Assembly: GCA_025093985.1 (NCBI GenBank)
Contig: JACAAK010000011.1
Span: 310,001 to 374,000 of the forward strand
Length of the DNA stretch: 64,000 bases
Source: Calvatia gigantea
Lineage: Eukaryota > Basidiomycota > Agaricomycetes > Agaricales > Lycoperdaceae
Reading direction: 5' to 3'
Under the pieces are notes generated by a model. It was not told the DNA's origin, searched no databases, and worked only from the letters and a program-made list of their open reading frames with translations. Positions 1-10,419 of the stretch are shown here, piece by piece. The translations under genes and the position numbers were made by a program. Within the stretch, counting starts at the first letter, position 1. Each line of letters starts with the position of its first letter.

Positions 1-1137
1 TGAGGAGTCATCTCCTCCGGGTCCTTGTTGTCATCACTTGATGCACCTGAGTCTGAGTCAGACTCATCGTACATGCTCCGTTTCTTTGTGGTTTTCTTTG
101 ATTGTTCCAAACGATCATCCAGTTGGATTTGGGGAGGAGGAACCAGGGTTCCGGGAGCGGATACCCTTATTGGGTCCTCAAATGACCACCCTGGTGGTGC
201 TGCCTCGGGTAGTGTTTCCGTTGGACGCGTTCCCTGCGGCTGTGTGTCGTCTGTCATTGGGATGTCCTCGTCTACATGGCTGTTGTCCCGTTCTACTGGT
301 GGGGGCAGGTTTTTCTTCACCGGGGCCACGGTCGTTCGAGGCGTGGTGAGTGTATCACTCACCCTGGCTGGTTCTTGCAACTTGGGACGAGTCGTCCTGG
401 ATGTCGGCAGTCCAGGGTTGCTTGTAGTGGGACGTGAGTAGGCGTCTGGTTTCCCGCTCTCGTATTCTGCCCTTGCAGCGCTATGTTGTGGTCTCGGCAG
501 GGGAGCAAAGGCTCGCTCCATTAAGATCTTGACCTTGTCGCTGAGTCGTTTGTTCTCAGCTCATGCTGCGTCCAATACACCCAGGAGGTCCGTGATTACC
601 ATCACACCGGCTTGATCTTCGAGGTTGAGGAACTCGACGAGGTTCTTGTCAATCCCGGCCTCAAGTAGACGAGATATTACCTCGTCATTTCGGGTGGTGG
701 CAGGAGCATAGCTCCCCTGCCTGGAAGGTTGTGATGAGCTCGTGGCTGGTGGTGGGCTTCGCTCGCAATGCCGTTTCTTTCCTCTGGCTCCAGCGGATTG
801 AGATGACGAGGAGTACTCCTCGTCATATGGTAATGGTGTGCTTGGTGGTGGTCTGTGAGGTCTACCCTGAGGTGGTTCGTATAATGACGATGTGTACCCG
901 TCGTTGTATGACTGGTGTCATGGTGGAGGGCTGTATCGCCCGCCTTCTCTGAATTCTGGCGGCAGATATTGTGGTTGTCGTTGCTGAGGGGGTGGTTGGG
1001 TGTTCTGTTGGGAAGACAATTCTTCCCTTCTCCCCCCCCCTACTAGACCCTCGTCCAGGGTCTCCACGTCCACGTCCTTGTGTTCGTGATGGGCGGCGAG
1101 GTCCACTGTGACCGCGTGTTGGTGTGGCGGAGGACAT
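1..1137 (-). pseudogene. E1 downstream ORF (unknown function), partial, frameshifted
   Basis: An ATG at 1137-1135 opens a frame (MSSATPTRGHSG...) of Arg/Gly- then Pro/Gln/Ser-rich sequence 180 bp after the polyprotein stop. The frame shifts at a run of nine Cs (Gs on the coding strand) near 1032-1040. It then continues through a TGA near 910 and a TGA or TAG near 560 to the window edge, ending in an acidic Asp/Ser/Glu-rich stretch. A short helical part with the motif AENKRLSDK lies around 510-560. Its place after integrase matches ORF3 of E2/E3, but I see no clear sequence similarity beyond low-complexity and a short Asn-Lys-Arg-Leu-like motif. It could instead be the gag of a second, adjacent element. 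Function unknown. Confidence 0.5.
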
Positions 1138-1317
1138 GGTTGTGCGGTGGAGAATGTGAGTTGTTGTAGAAAAACGGGTTCGGTGGTGGTTGTAAGTAAG
1201 GAGAAGGAATGAAAAAAGGCAGCTAATTCTGCCAAGGCCTCGTATTACCAAAGCTGATAGACTTTGGTTAGTTTTTCCTGACGGGACATAATCGTATGAC
1301 ACCTCTCCGAGGCACCG

Positions 1318-3003
1318 TCATTTCCTTTTCGGAAGCTGATTTACGCGGTGGACGCCGCACAATTCCAGATATCTGTCGAGGGCTGCCAATTTCTTGCAGA
1401 CCTCGTAAGGTTCCCAAGTGGTGTCTCCCAGACTCCACCTTACCTCGAATTCTAGTTTGTTGTGATTGTCACGACGGTGCGCTGTGATCTCGTCGACGAA
1501 CCATTCATGTTCGTCATTGAGACCAAAGTCATAGGGCTCAGGGGACGCCCTATTGGGGAATAACGCATCGTTTGACGCGATGAATGGTCTTAACAACCCT
1601 ACATGGAATGTAGGGTTGATCCTCCAGCTCGCCAGCACCGGCGGTAATTCTAGTGTGTATGTTGACACACTGGGATTCGCCCTTAGGACCTTATACAGTC
1701 CAATAAACTTGGGGCAGAGCTTTGACGCCCTGTTCTTAGGTAAATTGAGGTTCTTGGTGGACAAATACACCAAGTCCCCTTCCTTAATTGCGGGTTCGTC
1801 GCCCCGCTTTTTGTTTGCATTGAGCATTTGGAATGCTCTGGCTTCTATAATAGCGTCGTGTGCCTCAGCTAAGTTACCGAGTGCATTCTCAGCGAACGCT
1901 TTAATTCCCTTGGGAACGATTTTATCACTCCGTAACTCTCTAATCATAGAGGGCATATACCCTCCATTCAATTTGAATGGTGCATAACCGGTCGTGGCAG
2001 ATACGCTCGCGTTAATCGCGAACTCTGTCATGGGTAATTTATTTACCCAATCTTTCTGGTCGTGGCGCACGACCGCATGAAAAATTTGGCCAACGTCCCA
2101 ATTGGCCCATTCGGTTTGACCGTCCGTTTGCGGGTGGAATGACATGGACATGAGTAGTTTTGCCTGCATAAGCTTATGCAGGTGTTGCTACCATGCTGAT
2201 GTGAACCGTGGGTCACGGTCGCTTACTATTGACTTCGGGAGACCGTGAAGTCTCACTACCTCTCAAAGGTAGATCCATGAAAGTTCGGAGACTTTCATTT
2301 TTGTGTGTACAGGTATTAAGTGGACCATACTGGTCATTCTACAAATGATTACCCATAAAAAGTTAAATCCTTCGGATTCTGGGAATAGTCCGATGAAATC
2401 CATTCCAATGGAATCCCAAGGTTTCGTTGGGATGGTAAGTGGATGCAGCTTCCCCGCTGGTTTCGCGTTCGATGTCTTAGACGTTTGACACATCTGACAT
2501 GATCTGCAAAACTCGCGTATGTCGCGAGTCATTTTCGGCCACCAATACCAGCGACGAATATATTCATTCGTCCGTTGGTCACCATAGTGGCCCATGATCT
2601 CATGGCCCTGGGTTATTAAGATCGTGATGAGTTCATGGTCATTTGGTATACACAACACTAGTTCACCGTTAGTGTTCTTTTTATAGAGGAGTTTCTCCTC
2701 TAATGAAAAGTTATTATTATGCTGACTGACGTCATTCAGCAATTTAGACAGGAACGGATCATTCGTGTATCCGTTCCGTACCTTATCCGGGAAGTCGTCC
2801 GGTACTTCTATTACTTTATCCGAGATGTGCTGATTTTTCAGCATATCCGCAACTGTCAGTTCCGTGGGCGGTGTTGTTTCACCGACCGATCCGGAGGTAG
2901 CGGCCACAGAGGGAGACTTTTCTCCCTCAATTCGCTTATCTGCTTCCTCAAGATCTTTGGCTTTGTAAGCCTTTGCATCTTGTTTCTCTCGAAGTCGTGA
3001 ACT
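1318..3003 (-). pseudogene. E1 integrase region (H2C2 zinc finger, core, C-terminal chromo-like part)
   Basis: The H2C2 zinc-binding module is readable at about 2480-2600 (HEIMGHYGD... then CRSCQMCQ). The first core Asp is in GMDFIG (about 2395), the second in SDRDPRF (about 2215), and the Glu follows the HPQTDGQTE motif (about 2115). TGA at 2263-2265 and TAG at 2188-2190 break the core without frameshift, and the TGA at 3004-3006 separates it from RNase H. The C-terminal 60 residues (HEWFVDEI...FEVRW...DTTWEPYE) resemble a chromodomain. An integrase inserts the cDNA copy into the host genome; this copy cannot make a full-length protein. Confidence 0.85.
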
Positions 3004-3573
3004 TCAACGCAATCCCTCCACTTGGATAGCATGGAGACGTTCTTTATGCTGCTCAGCTTCCCTAGCCCTGTCCTGAGGAAGGTCCTCAGATTCTGGGTCG
3101 ATATGGGCATCGACGTTAACGTATTTGGCGGAGTGATGAAGCTCACCCAGCAAGTCACTTTCAAAGTAGCGAGATAAGCAGTCTGCTACCTTGTTCTTTT
3201 CTCCTTTGACATATGTTATGTCAAACCAGAATCGTGCGAGGTAGTTTATCCACCTCTGCTGCTGACTAGATAGGTTAGCTTGAGTCTTAAAAAACTCTAG
3301 CGCCTTATGGTCGGTTATGACGTGAATTTTGTAACCCACAAGTTTATCCTCCCAGCGCATTAGGGCTTTGAGGATAGCAAGCGTTTCTAGCTCATGTACT
3401 GCGTAATTTTGTTGCGCAGGTGTAAACTTACGCGACATTAACCCTGCTGGACGACATTTCGTCCATTTATCTCCTTGACCGTACATTGCTCCGATGCCGG
3501 TCTTAGAGGTGTCGCAAATGACCCAAATAGGTACTCCTGTGCGTGGGTCAATAGGCTTCAGCACAGGTGTCTT
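3004..3573 (-). pseudogene. E1 RNase H domain
   Basis: The frame follows directly on the reverse transcriptase frame after a TAG at 3574-3576 and ends at a TGA at 3004-3006. Motifs of Ty3/gypsy RNase H are visible: PIWVICDTSKTGIGAM carries the first Asp, HELETLAIL the Glu and VITDHKALEFF the next Asp. The block ends in the connector ITYVKGE...NKVADCLSRY, the usual gypsy boundary before integrase. It would degrade the RNA strand of the RNA:DNA hybrid during cDNA synthesis. It is broken only by the flanking nonsense codons. Confidence 0.85.
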
Positions 3574-4812
3574 CTAGCAGATGCATTTTATCATATTGAA
3601 GCACCACTGGTGAAGCGGTCTCCAATGGAATGGTGTCCCATTCTGAGTGATGGACATTATCGGCCCAGTATAGGCTGATATGTCGGGCAGGAAGTTCGAC
3701 AAATAATTGACGAGTCCAACGAAACGCTGGACATCGTTATATACTCGCGGAGTGTGCCACTCCGTTATCCAATTGAGCTTATTGTGGTCAGGGTGAATAC
3801 CCTGATCATCGATGATGTGGCCAAGGCAGTCCACTCTGTCTGCGTACAGCTCACATTTAGCCCACTTGATAAAGAGCTGATTCGCTCTTAATCTTTCGAA
3901 GACTATACGAAGGTGAACTTCGTGATCTTCAACCGAGTCTGAATAGATGAAACAGTCATCTAAGTAGGCATGTAGGAATATGCCAATAACATCGCGAAAA
4001 ATCGCAGTCATTAGCCATTGGAACGTAGCAGGGGCATTACAATCCCCTTGTTGCATGATATGGCTGAGATATGTCCCAGCTATCGTTGAAAAGGCAGTCT
4101 TGCTGACGTTCTCAGGGTGAATTCGCACCTGTTCGTAGGCATCAGCCAAGTCGATTTTGGAGCGAAATTTCGCTCGGGCGACATCCTCTCGGATGATTTC
4201 CTGGTCAGGTAAAGGCGTAACATCCTTTACTGTATTATCGTTGCGCTCGCGGGCATCTATGATGGTCCTGAGTTTACCGTCTTTCTTTGGGATGCACAGT
4301 AGAGGTAAGGCTTGAGTAGCCTGTTTAGGTTCCCACCAGCCAGCTCTCACATAGCGGTCCAGTTTTTCATAAAATTGAGGCCGCATCGAGTGAGGGCAAC
4401 GAGGGGTACAGTTACTATACCGTACATTGTCATCAATGAGATTTATCTCATGATTGACTTCACGTAGAGGGGGCAGCTCGTCAGGTGTGCCCTGCATTAT
4501 ATCTTTGAACTCTTCGTACCACTGGTTACAAAGATATTCAAGGTCGAGCTTAATTACGACCTTGTCAGGTCGTTTCCCAACGATCCAGGATGCTTTCCCT
4601 CGAAGCACTTGGTCAAGTGCTTCCTTGAGTGGCATCTTCGTAGCATTACAATTTCGCAATGCCTCAGGGATCTTAGGCTTAGGATATTTCATGAAGTTGA
4701 GGACGATAGGTTCATCCACTTCTCCATCGGTGGGTTGACAAAATCCAGTTTGAGGGGTATCTTTCATCCCAAACTGATATTCGGTGGACATATCATCCAC
4801 CATCGCATTCTA
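3574..4812 (-). pseudogene. E1 reverse transcriptase domain
   Basis: A 409-codon open stretch holds the fingers and palm of a gypsy reverse transcriptase. Visible motifs are LLCIPKKDGKLRTIID (motif 1/2), SKIDLADAYEQVRI (motif A with the first catalytic Asp), QQGDCNAPATFQWLM (motif B) and HAYLDDCFIYSDS (motif C, YLDD). The thumb and the tether to RNase H follow. It is bounded by TAG at 4810-4812 and TAG at 3574-3576, both in the same frame as the neighbouring segments, so one polyprotein was originally read straight through. Confidence 0.9.
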
Positions 4813-5430
4813 TTCTGCTGGCATGCAGTGGTCATAGTAGAGACTGTTAGGCCTCGCTGGGAGGGGGTTGTCTATCAGCACCCGGTTCGCATCGATGGTG
4901 CGAGGAGTGTCTGGATCATCGACCTCCTCCATCGTGACCTTCTTCGTGGCTCGGTGCCGACGAAGACGAGAATCCGTTTCACCAGCAACGTTTACTGCGT
5001 TGAAGCGTTCACCAAGTAGTTCTACTTGGTTATTTATGAAGTCGAGCACAACATTATGTGCTCTCATGAATCCAGCCCCCATTATTAGATTGTATCAGTC
5101 AAAGTTGGCCACGTCAACGTACATGGTGATATTGTTTGACCTGATCTTCATGGAGACGTTAGCTCCATACTTAATGATAGACTGACTGCTGACCGTGCCC
5201 AGTTGTAAACTATGTGGGTCGGCGAGGTTGTGTACCACAACATCGGCCACATGTGCGAAGGCTGGTGTCAACCCAGTCATGGTACTTCCTGAGTCCCAGA
5301 GAGTCCAAGCATCAACCCTGTTGATGTTGACATATGTAGCAAGACACTGTTTCTCGCTCAGTGGTACTTGGGGCCTCATCCGAGGCTCCTTTTCAACGTG
5401 AAGTTGTACACGTCTGACACGTCGAGGTTC
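4813..5430 (-). pseudogene. E1 retropepsin-like aspartic protease region
   Basis: The active-site motif LWDSGSTMTGLTP (Asp-Ser-Gly) lies near 5275-5310. A flap region and a hydrophobic tail with YNLIMGAGFMRAHNVVLDF (about 5040-5100) follow, which is the usual C-terminal hallmark of gypsy proteases. A TGA at 5095-5097 falls just before that hallmark; a TAG at 4810-4812 separates protease from reverse transcriptase. The reading frame is continuous with gag upstream, so gag and protease were one translation product. A retropepsin would process the polyprotein. Confidence 0.75.
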
Positions 5431-8076
5431 TATCTCTACCTGCGGGCCTTCCTCCACTGCAGTGTCATTCATCGCATGGAGGAAATCGAAGTTGCCTGAT
5501 GCCTCGGACTCTGCATAGTCAGAGTCATATACCTCGACCTCGACAAGGTCGACTTCTTCTTCGTGTATGGAGGCATGCTCTTCCTCCGCTGGTTCTTCCA
5601 GTTCTACCTGGGGTTCCTCCTCAGGTATGTCCTCGAGATCGCCGATCACAGTATGGGCAGCGTGTAGGAATGATTTCTGTTTGCCCTTATTCGGGCAATT
5701 ACTGGCATAGTGGTTGCCACCACAATTGTAACACACTACCAGCTTGTCAGGCCGCTTAGTGCCCTCTTGTGGCCGTGCCACAGGACGGGACGGTTTAAAT
5801 GTCCTATTACTACGGTCGTCTCGATGTTTCGAGGGACTGGGTTCATATTGTCGAGGAGGAGGTTTGTTTACCTCCTTAACAGGTATGTATTTGCGGCCGT
5901 TAGCCACATTTCGAGGGACTAGTGTAGTCCCACGCGATACGAGCTTTCGACGAGGATCATGAGGAGCCTTAGCAGGCGCCGTTTGCTTTAAGGAGCTCCA
6001 GAGTGAGCTGTTATTCTTGCTAGTTTGCAAGTTTTTATGATAGAAGGAGTTGACCTTCAACCTATTCTCATACCACATGGCGAATGTGAGGAAATCATCA
6101 AGGGAGTTGGCGTTGGGTGTCAACCCATAATTGAACAGTAAATCTGTTCTCATATCCTCAGGTATTCCTTCCAGGAATACTTCAATGAGTGAATAATCAT
6201 CGGGGTGCACTGTCATGCACTGGGCGTGATCCATAAGGGCGTCGTAGAAGCCCTGTACTCCGATCATCGTGTTGTAGCGCACACGACGAAGGCCTTCACG
6301 TGCATCATGCATTGACGTTGGTAGCACAAATCTGTCATACAGGGTGATTAGGACGTCTTCGAACGTCCAGTTAAATCTTGTCCGATTGACGTTGATAACG
6401 TGCCTCATCACCATGTTCTTAGCCTCACCTCTGAGGTAATATGGGAGCAATTGAAGCCTTAGACGATCCAAGGTGGGGCTTGTTCCTCCTACGCCTCGTA
6501 AGGCGAAATCTATACATAGTGAAGAGACAAAATTCTCTAAGTCACTAAATTTCTGGCTACCGGAGTACGGTTCTACTCCACTATCCTGAGGTAATCTCTG
6601 GTTGGATGACTTATATCCTGCCGGGAACTCAAAGGGTTGTGCGAGATACTCTTGTACTGTTCGGCGGATGCGGTCATGCATCTTTTCTTTGTGTCTTCAT
6701 AGGGTCTCCATTACACCGGGTGATGCGTTCGGGACCTCACGAGCGAGAGAGTGACCTCTCACCTGTGTGTGGTCTCGAACCGGCAGTGGTCCCATTACCA
6801 TGTTAGGACCTAAGTTAGGTTCAGCTGGTGGAATTGGGTGTACTCCCAGGAATCGGTTCGGTCCCATGGAGGACAGTGAGGTTTTTACTCGAGGTGTTGA
6901 GTAATGGCCTGCCATTCCAAACCCGCTAGGGGTGTTCAGGACGGGCATAGGCATGGAGCCAACTACCTGAGTTGATGCCCTAGCCGGGGTCCTTGGTATG
7001 GATGGGTGCCATGCTACGGCACTAAGAGGCATTGAGGGTTGTTGGAAGTAAGGGTTTTGTGGCAAATTTCGCTGTGAGTTCCCTCTGACCGATGGAGCCA
7101 ATCTTGGTGTGGTAGTTCTGGGTGGTGAATGTGTTACCACCTCCAGGTTTATGGTGACAGACTGCATCTGTCTGGCTTTCTGAGGTAGTGTCACCTCTGG
7201 TGCCAGCTTGTGCGTTTCATCATTTTCATCCCCTTCACGCGGATCCGTGTCAAAGGCACGATGTCCATTGAGTATGACACCTTGGTCCTCAATTCTGGAT
7301 TCCCCCAAGTTTGAGAGGTCATGTACTCTCAAGCGTTGAAAAGCAACGCGGTCGTGCCATCTCTTGGCACGTAAAGTTACGCGCCGTTGCCAGTCATTGG
7401 GGTCTGGGTCAGGAGCAGTTACTCTGCTCATTCCTTCAGTAGGGCCATCGCATTCATCGGGTTCACCAAACGGGTGAGTGCGGGCGGTGACCATGGCGTT
7501 TGTGCCGGATATCGATGATGGCGTTGCAGTCGGTTGTTCCTCCTGTCTAGGGGGTTCAGCGTATCCCAGATACTCTTCATACTGATGGTTGATTTGTGAC
7601 GATAAGTGATCCATTGGTGTCTCTGCTCGGGATGAAGCTTTCATCCCTCGTACTGAGGAGTAGGCTGCCAAGACCTTTCCCAAGGTTTCGACATAGCTCT
7701 CTCAGTATTCCTGACTCTCCTGATTCGGAGGATTAGATAAATTGGTATAATAGTGGGACAGGAGTTGTTCCACGTATTCCAGGAGTTGTAATCATTGATG
7801 GGGCTTTGTGACCTTAGCCACATCGAGGAGGACTTCTACCTCTTGGTGTAGGGTGGGAAGTCCCACATCTGAGCCGTCGTCGTCCGCGTCGAGGTCGAGA
7901 TGTATTCCATATGTCTCATCTTCGGGTATGCTGCTCTGTATATTAAGAGCACCAGGTATTTGAGGATTAGAGTCCTCGCGGACGCGTTGGTCCATTGTTC
8001 GCGTGTGTTGCACAGGCACGGGGGCCTGTGCTTCATTGTGGGAATCTCCCACATTGCGTTGATGTTCAGGGGACAT
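5431..8076 (-). pseudogene. E1 gag polyprotein with zinc knuckle
   Basis: The first ATG of the long frame is at 8076. The first 95 codons are acidic. In-frame TGAs occur at 7792-7794, about 7700 and 6697-6699, then the retrotransposon gag domain follows at about 6000-6600 (the ...WTFEDVLITLYDRFV... region typical of gypsy capsids). Near 5705-5745 there is a zinc knuckle CYNCGGNHYASNC, spaced CX2CX3HX4C, one residue shorter than the usual CX2CX4HX4C. A Glu-rich linker leads into the protease. Gag packages the element RNA. Losses are nonsense codons only; I saw no indel in this part. Confidence 0.8.
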
Positions 8077-8160
8077 CTTCTGGAAGGTCTGCGTTTAGGA
8101 ACGACGCGTATGACGTGTATTGGGTATACGTTTTCATATGTTCGGCAAGCGTAAAAAAGT

Positions 8161-8179
8161 GTAAAGCGAGACGCTTTAC
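8161..8179. repeat. Short perfect hairpin (8-bp stem, 3-nt loop)
   Basis: GTAAAGCG and CGCTTTAC flank the three bases AGA. It sits about 85 bp upstream of the E1 gag start, in the 5' LTR or leader of that element. A role in RNA packaging or priming is possible but unproven. Confidence 0.5.
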
Positions 8180-8257
8180 AGACTATATATCTTAAGTCAC
8201 ACGAAATACGCTTGACCCGTGTATATCAGTAAATGTACATATAACAAAAAGATAATA

Positions 8258-8278
8258 GTCGAGCTGTAACAGCTCGAC
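8258..8278. repeat. Short perfect inverted repeat (10-bp arms, 1-nt centre)
   Basis: GTCGAGCTGT and ACAGCTCGAC flank a single A, in the E1 5' LTR/leader about 180 bp before gag. An element-encoded regulatory or RNA-structure role is inference only. Confidence 0.5.
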
Positions 8279-8316
8279 ATACAGGGCATTATATAGCGAC
8301 TAAGTTTGCGTTTGTT

Positions 8317-9225
8317 TTATGGCACAAAACAAGGGAAAATAAAGAAAATGAACAACGGCACGCGATAAAGGAATAACGACAAGTCCAAAAAAGGAAAGGG
8401 TGGGGGATTACCCCTTACAGGGCGATTCACCCAAAGCATCACCTCAGTATCAGCAAGAAAGATGATGTTGATTGTAACCAGTATAACTAGGCCACATATG
8501 GTAGGAGTAACACTGAGCTTTTGACCAGAAGAGTTGGGATTCATGAAGAACCAGATAATAGTGGGTGTAGCGAAGAGGGTGGTGGGAACAATGAGGTTTA
8601 AAAATGGGACAAGTAGGAGGCTATAGGCAAAGATAGACCATCCCTTCAGCCCTTCAGATATGAGTGAAACCCAACTACCCAAAATGACGACTGATGTAGA
8701 CTGGGAGCAGGGATGGGAGTCACCAAAGGAAATTGGTTGGTGCCAGAACCATCTTCCGACAGCCGCCATAACGGTCAAGTGAGCAGAGCCAAAGATAAAG
8801 ACAGGGTTGCACAAAGCCATTGTTATCCCTTCTATCCACATTGGGAGAGTTCTGCTGCCGCGACCAGATCCGCCCCGCCGTGCCTCCTCGTGAACTCCCA
8901 ATTGGTGATAGACATAGAGTAAGAAGTATATGAGGAGGTTTGTGTTGTTCATCCAACTCAGATTGAGGATAATAATGACGTGGAGGTTCGTCAGCCCTTT
9001 AGTGAAAGCTTGCACAATAGTTGAGACGAGGAGAGCAAAAGCAGTGATGAGGATGGTGGTTGATTGCAATTCCAGAGTCTCGAGTTCGGCTTTCGTAACC
9101 TTTTTGTCAAACAGCGCAAAGGCTGCTGGGACGAAGCTGAGGAGGTTTTGGGCATAGATGGCAGCCCGTACGCCGATGCCAGATATGTCAGGATTGGAGG
9201 GAAAACAAGGGGTTCGGTTGGACAT
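8317..9225 (-). pseudogene. TM-ANK copy 1: multipass membrane protein, 3' end replaced by E1
   Basis: The 302-codon ORF starts MSNRTPCFPSNPDISGIGVR and shows about six or seven hydrophobic segments (for example STTILITAFALLVSTIVQAF, VIIILNLSWMNN, TTLFATPTIIWFFMN). Two other copies in the window (start codons 40303 and 59467) align through these segments and continue into a region leading to ankyrin repeats. Here the match ends near codon 268, just after TEVMLWVNRP, at about 8420. The remaining 35 codons are read from E1 sequence, so the ankyrin part is lost. The N-terminal membrane part itself is open and CpG-rich, so it might still be translated. A polytopic membrane protein of unknown function; I do not recognise a named family. 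Confidence 0.7.
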
Positions 9226-9720
9226 AGTGGGAAAAGCAAGGGAAAGTGAGGCGGCTTCAATGGTTTGCCACTGCTGGGCAACAAGATGCGCATCCTCACG
9301 TGGGGATCAAATGATACATGTGAAGGATAGTTACACGTGTGCAATGGTTTGGGATTAACTGACGGTTAATCTTATGCCGAGTTGTGGCGAGAAGGATGTC
9401 ATAGATAAGAAGTAGCGCGTATGAGGATTTTTGGGGGTGGACAATTCGGAGCCAGAAAAGGTATACAATAGCCGGGTGAAAGGGGAATAGGGACGAGCCA
9501 CTCCAAATGCGCGCTAGTCCTTTGAATTACTATGCTTCGTCCGACATGTATCGAGCCATCTCTCGAGGAGGAAGTGGCCCTAAGAATACCGATATCGATA
9601 GAAGCAGGGGGCGAGGTGCGCAGCGTGGCCCTGTGACACGTCATGTCGTGGCAAGACCAGGTGCGGTGTCCACGGTCATCCGCAACATGTTTGGGACCTA
9701 CCTACCATGATAAGTTAGTA
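9226..9720. repeat. Duplicated upstream flank of the TM-ANK gene
   Basis: This segment matches, with decay, 40304-40880 and 59468-59660. Shared landmarks are an Arg/Ser-poor leader just before the start codon and a sequence around GATAAGTTAGTAGGTNG... GGTGGATGCACAG. The duplications therefore included the promoter region of the membrane-protein gene and not only the coding part. I see no further gene between 9226 and 10120. Confidence 0.6.
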
Positions 9721-10119
9721 GGTGGATGAAATGTTGAAGGTGGATGCACAGTCACTGATGGAGGTGTCGGGTGATCGGTAGAGTTGGTTCTCCGTCAAAC
9801 AATGATGGGTAGAAACGAAGTTTGCGCCTCTTGAAACCGCCTGTTTGCCATCCGAGAAAAGGGAGGGTGCCGGCCTCTCCCGGATAAAAACAGAAGTAAC
9901 CTGATAGAAAAAGCTGATATGGCCAACGAAAGGTTTTTTTTCGTATCACGAAACACAAATACCCTTCCAAAAGGCGAGTGGGAGCTTTTCCTGGATGTTA
10001 TTCGCAACCACTTGTCAACAGTATACCACACAACGTGGAGTCGGCAATATGCGCGGCGCGGTCACCGGTTCATAACTACTCTAGGCTCAGATGACAGACA
10101 GCCAATACTCTCAAGGAGG

Positions 10120-10235
10120 CATTCGAATTTTTCGGGCCCCGTCCAAGGAGGCAGGGAAGCCCGGGCCTAAGGGTGATTAAGGCATGAGGGAGAGCAGGGT
10201 TAAATGGGAGGAAGAGGAGAGGATGCGTCAGAAGC
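10120..10235 (+). pseudogene. PDH C-terminal remnant (tail of prephenate dehydrogenase)
   Basis: The stretch ...AAGGAGGCAGGGAAGCCCGG... ending GAGGAGAGGATGCGTCAG matches the last 35 codons of PDH copy 1 (25840-25943), which end ...KREEERIRQES. Only the tail remains. As at 25.9 kb and 60.7 kb, it is followed after about 200 bp by the 3' end of an rvt-like gene on the opposite strand. This makes it a marker of the duplicated block. Confidence 0.55.
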
Positions 10236-10419
10236 CATGATCACGTTTGTAGGGCAGGTAGTTCCATCAGCACCAATGTTATCACCACTCGAGCCACCAG
10301 ACATTGCCAAAGGCCGAACTGTGTCAGTATCATCTTTCCTCCCCTGCCATTTTATGAAGGAAGGTAACACCCGCAGTTTCAAAACAGTGCTCGCACAAAG
10401 TCGCAACGATTTCTGCTGT

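Larger units (their letters stand above)
1..8419 (-). mobile_element. E1: Ty3/gypsy LTR retrotransposon, decayed, running off the left edge
   Basis: One reading frame from about 8076 down to 1318 encodes gag, zinc knuckle, retropepsin, reverse transcriptase, RNase H and integrase in the Ty3/gypsy order. It is cut by about ten in-frame nonsense codons without losing frame. The proposed 5' edge at 8419 is where TM-ANK copy 1 stops matching its sister copies and a TG-starting sequence begins on the minus strand (TGTAAGGGG). I found no matching 3' LTR, so that end probably lies outside the window. The primer-binding site was not identified. The family differs from E2/E3: YLDD rather than YMDD in the polymerase, and a different gag. 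The element is sure; the 8419 edge is inferred. Confidence 0.85.

Noticed and set aside
1015..1045. Purine run on the minus strand considered as the E1 polypurine tract and 3' LTR start
   Set aside because: A coding frame resumes directly after it with one base offset, and no matching LTR start is present near 8419.
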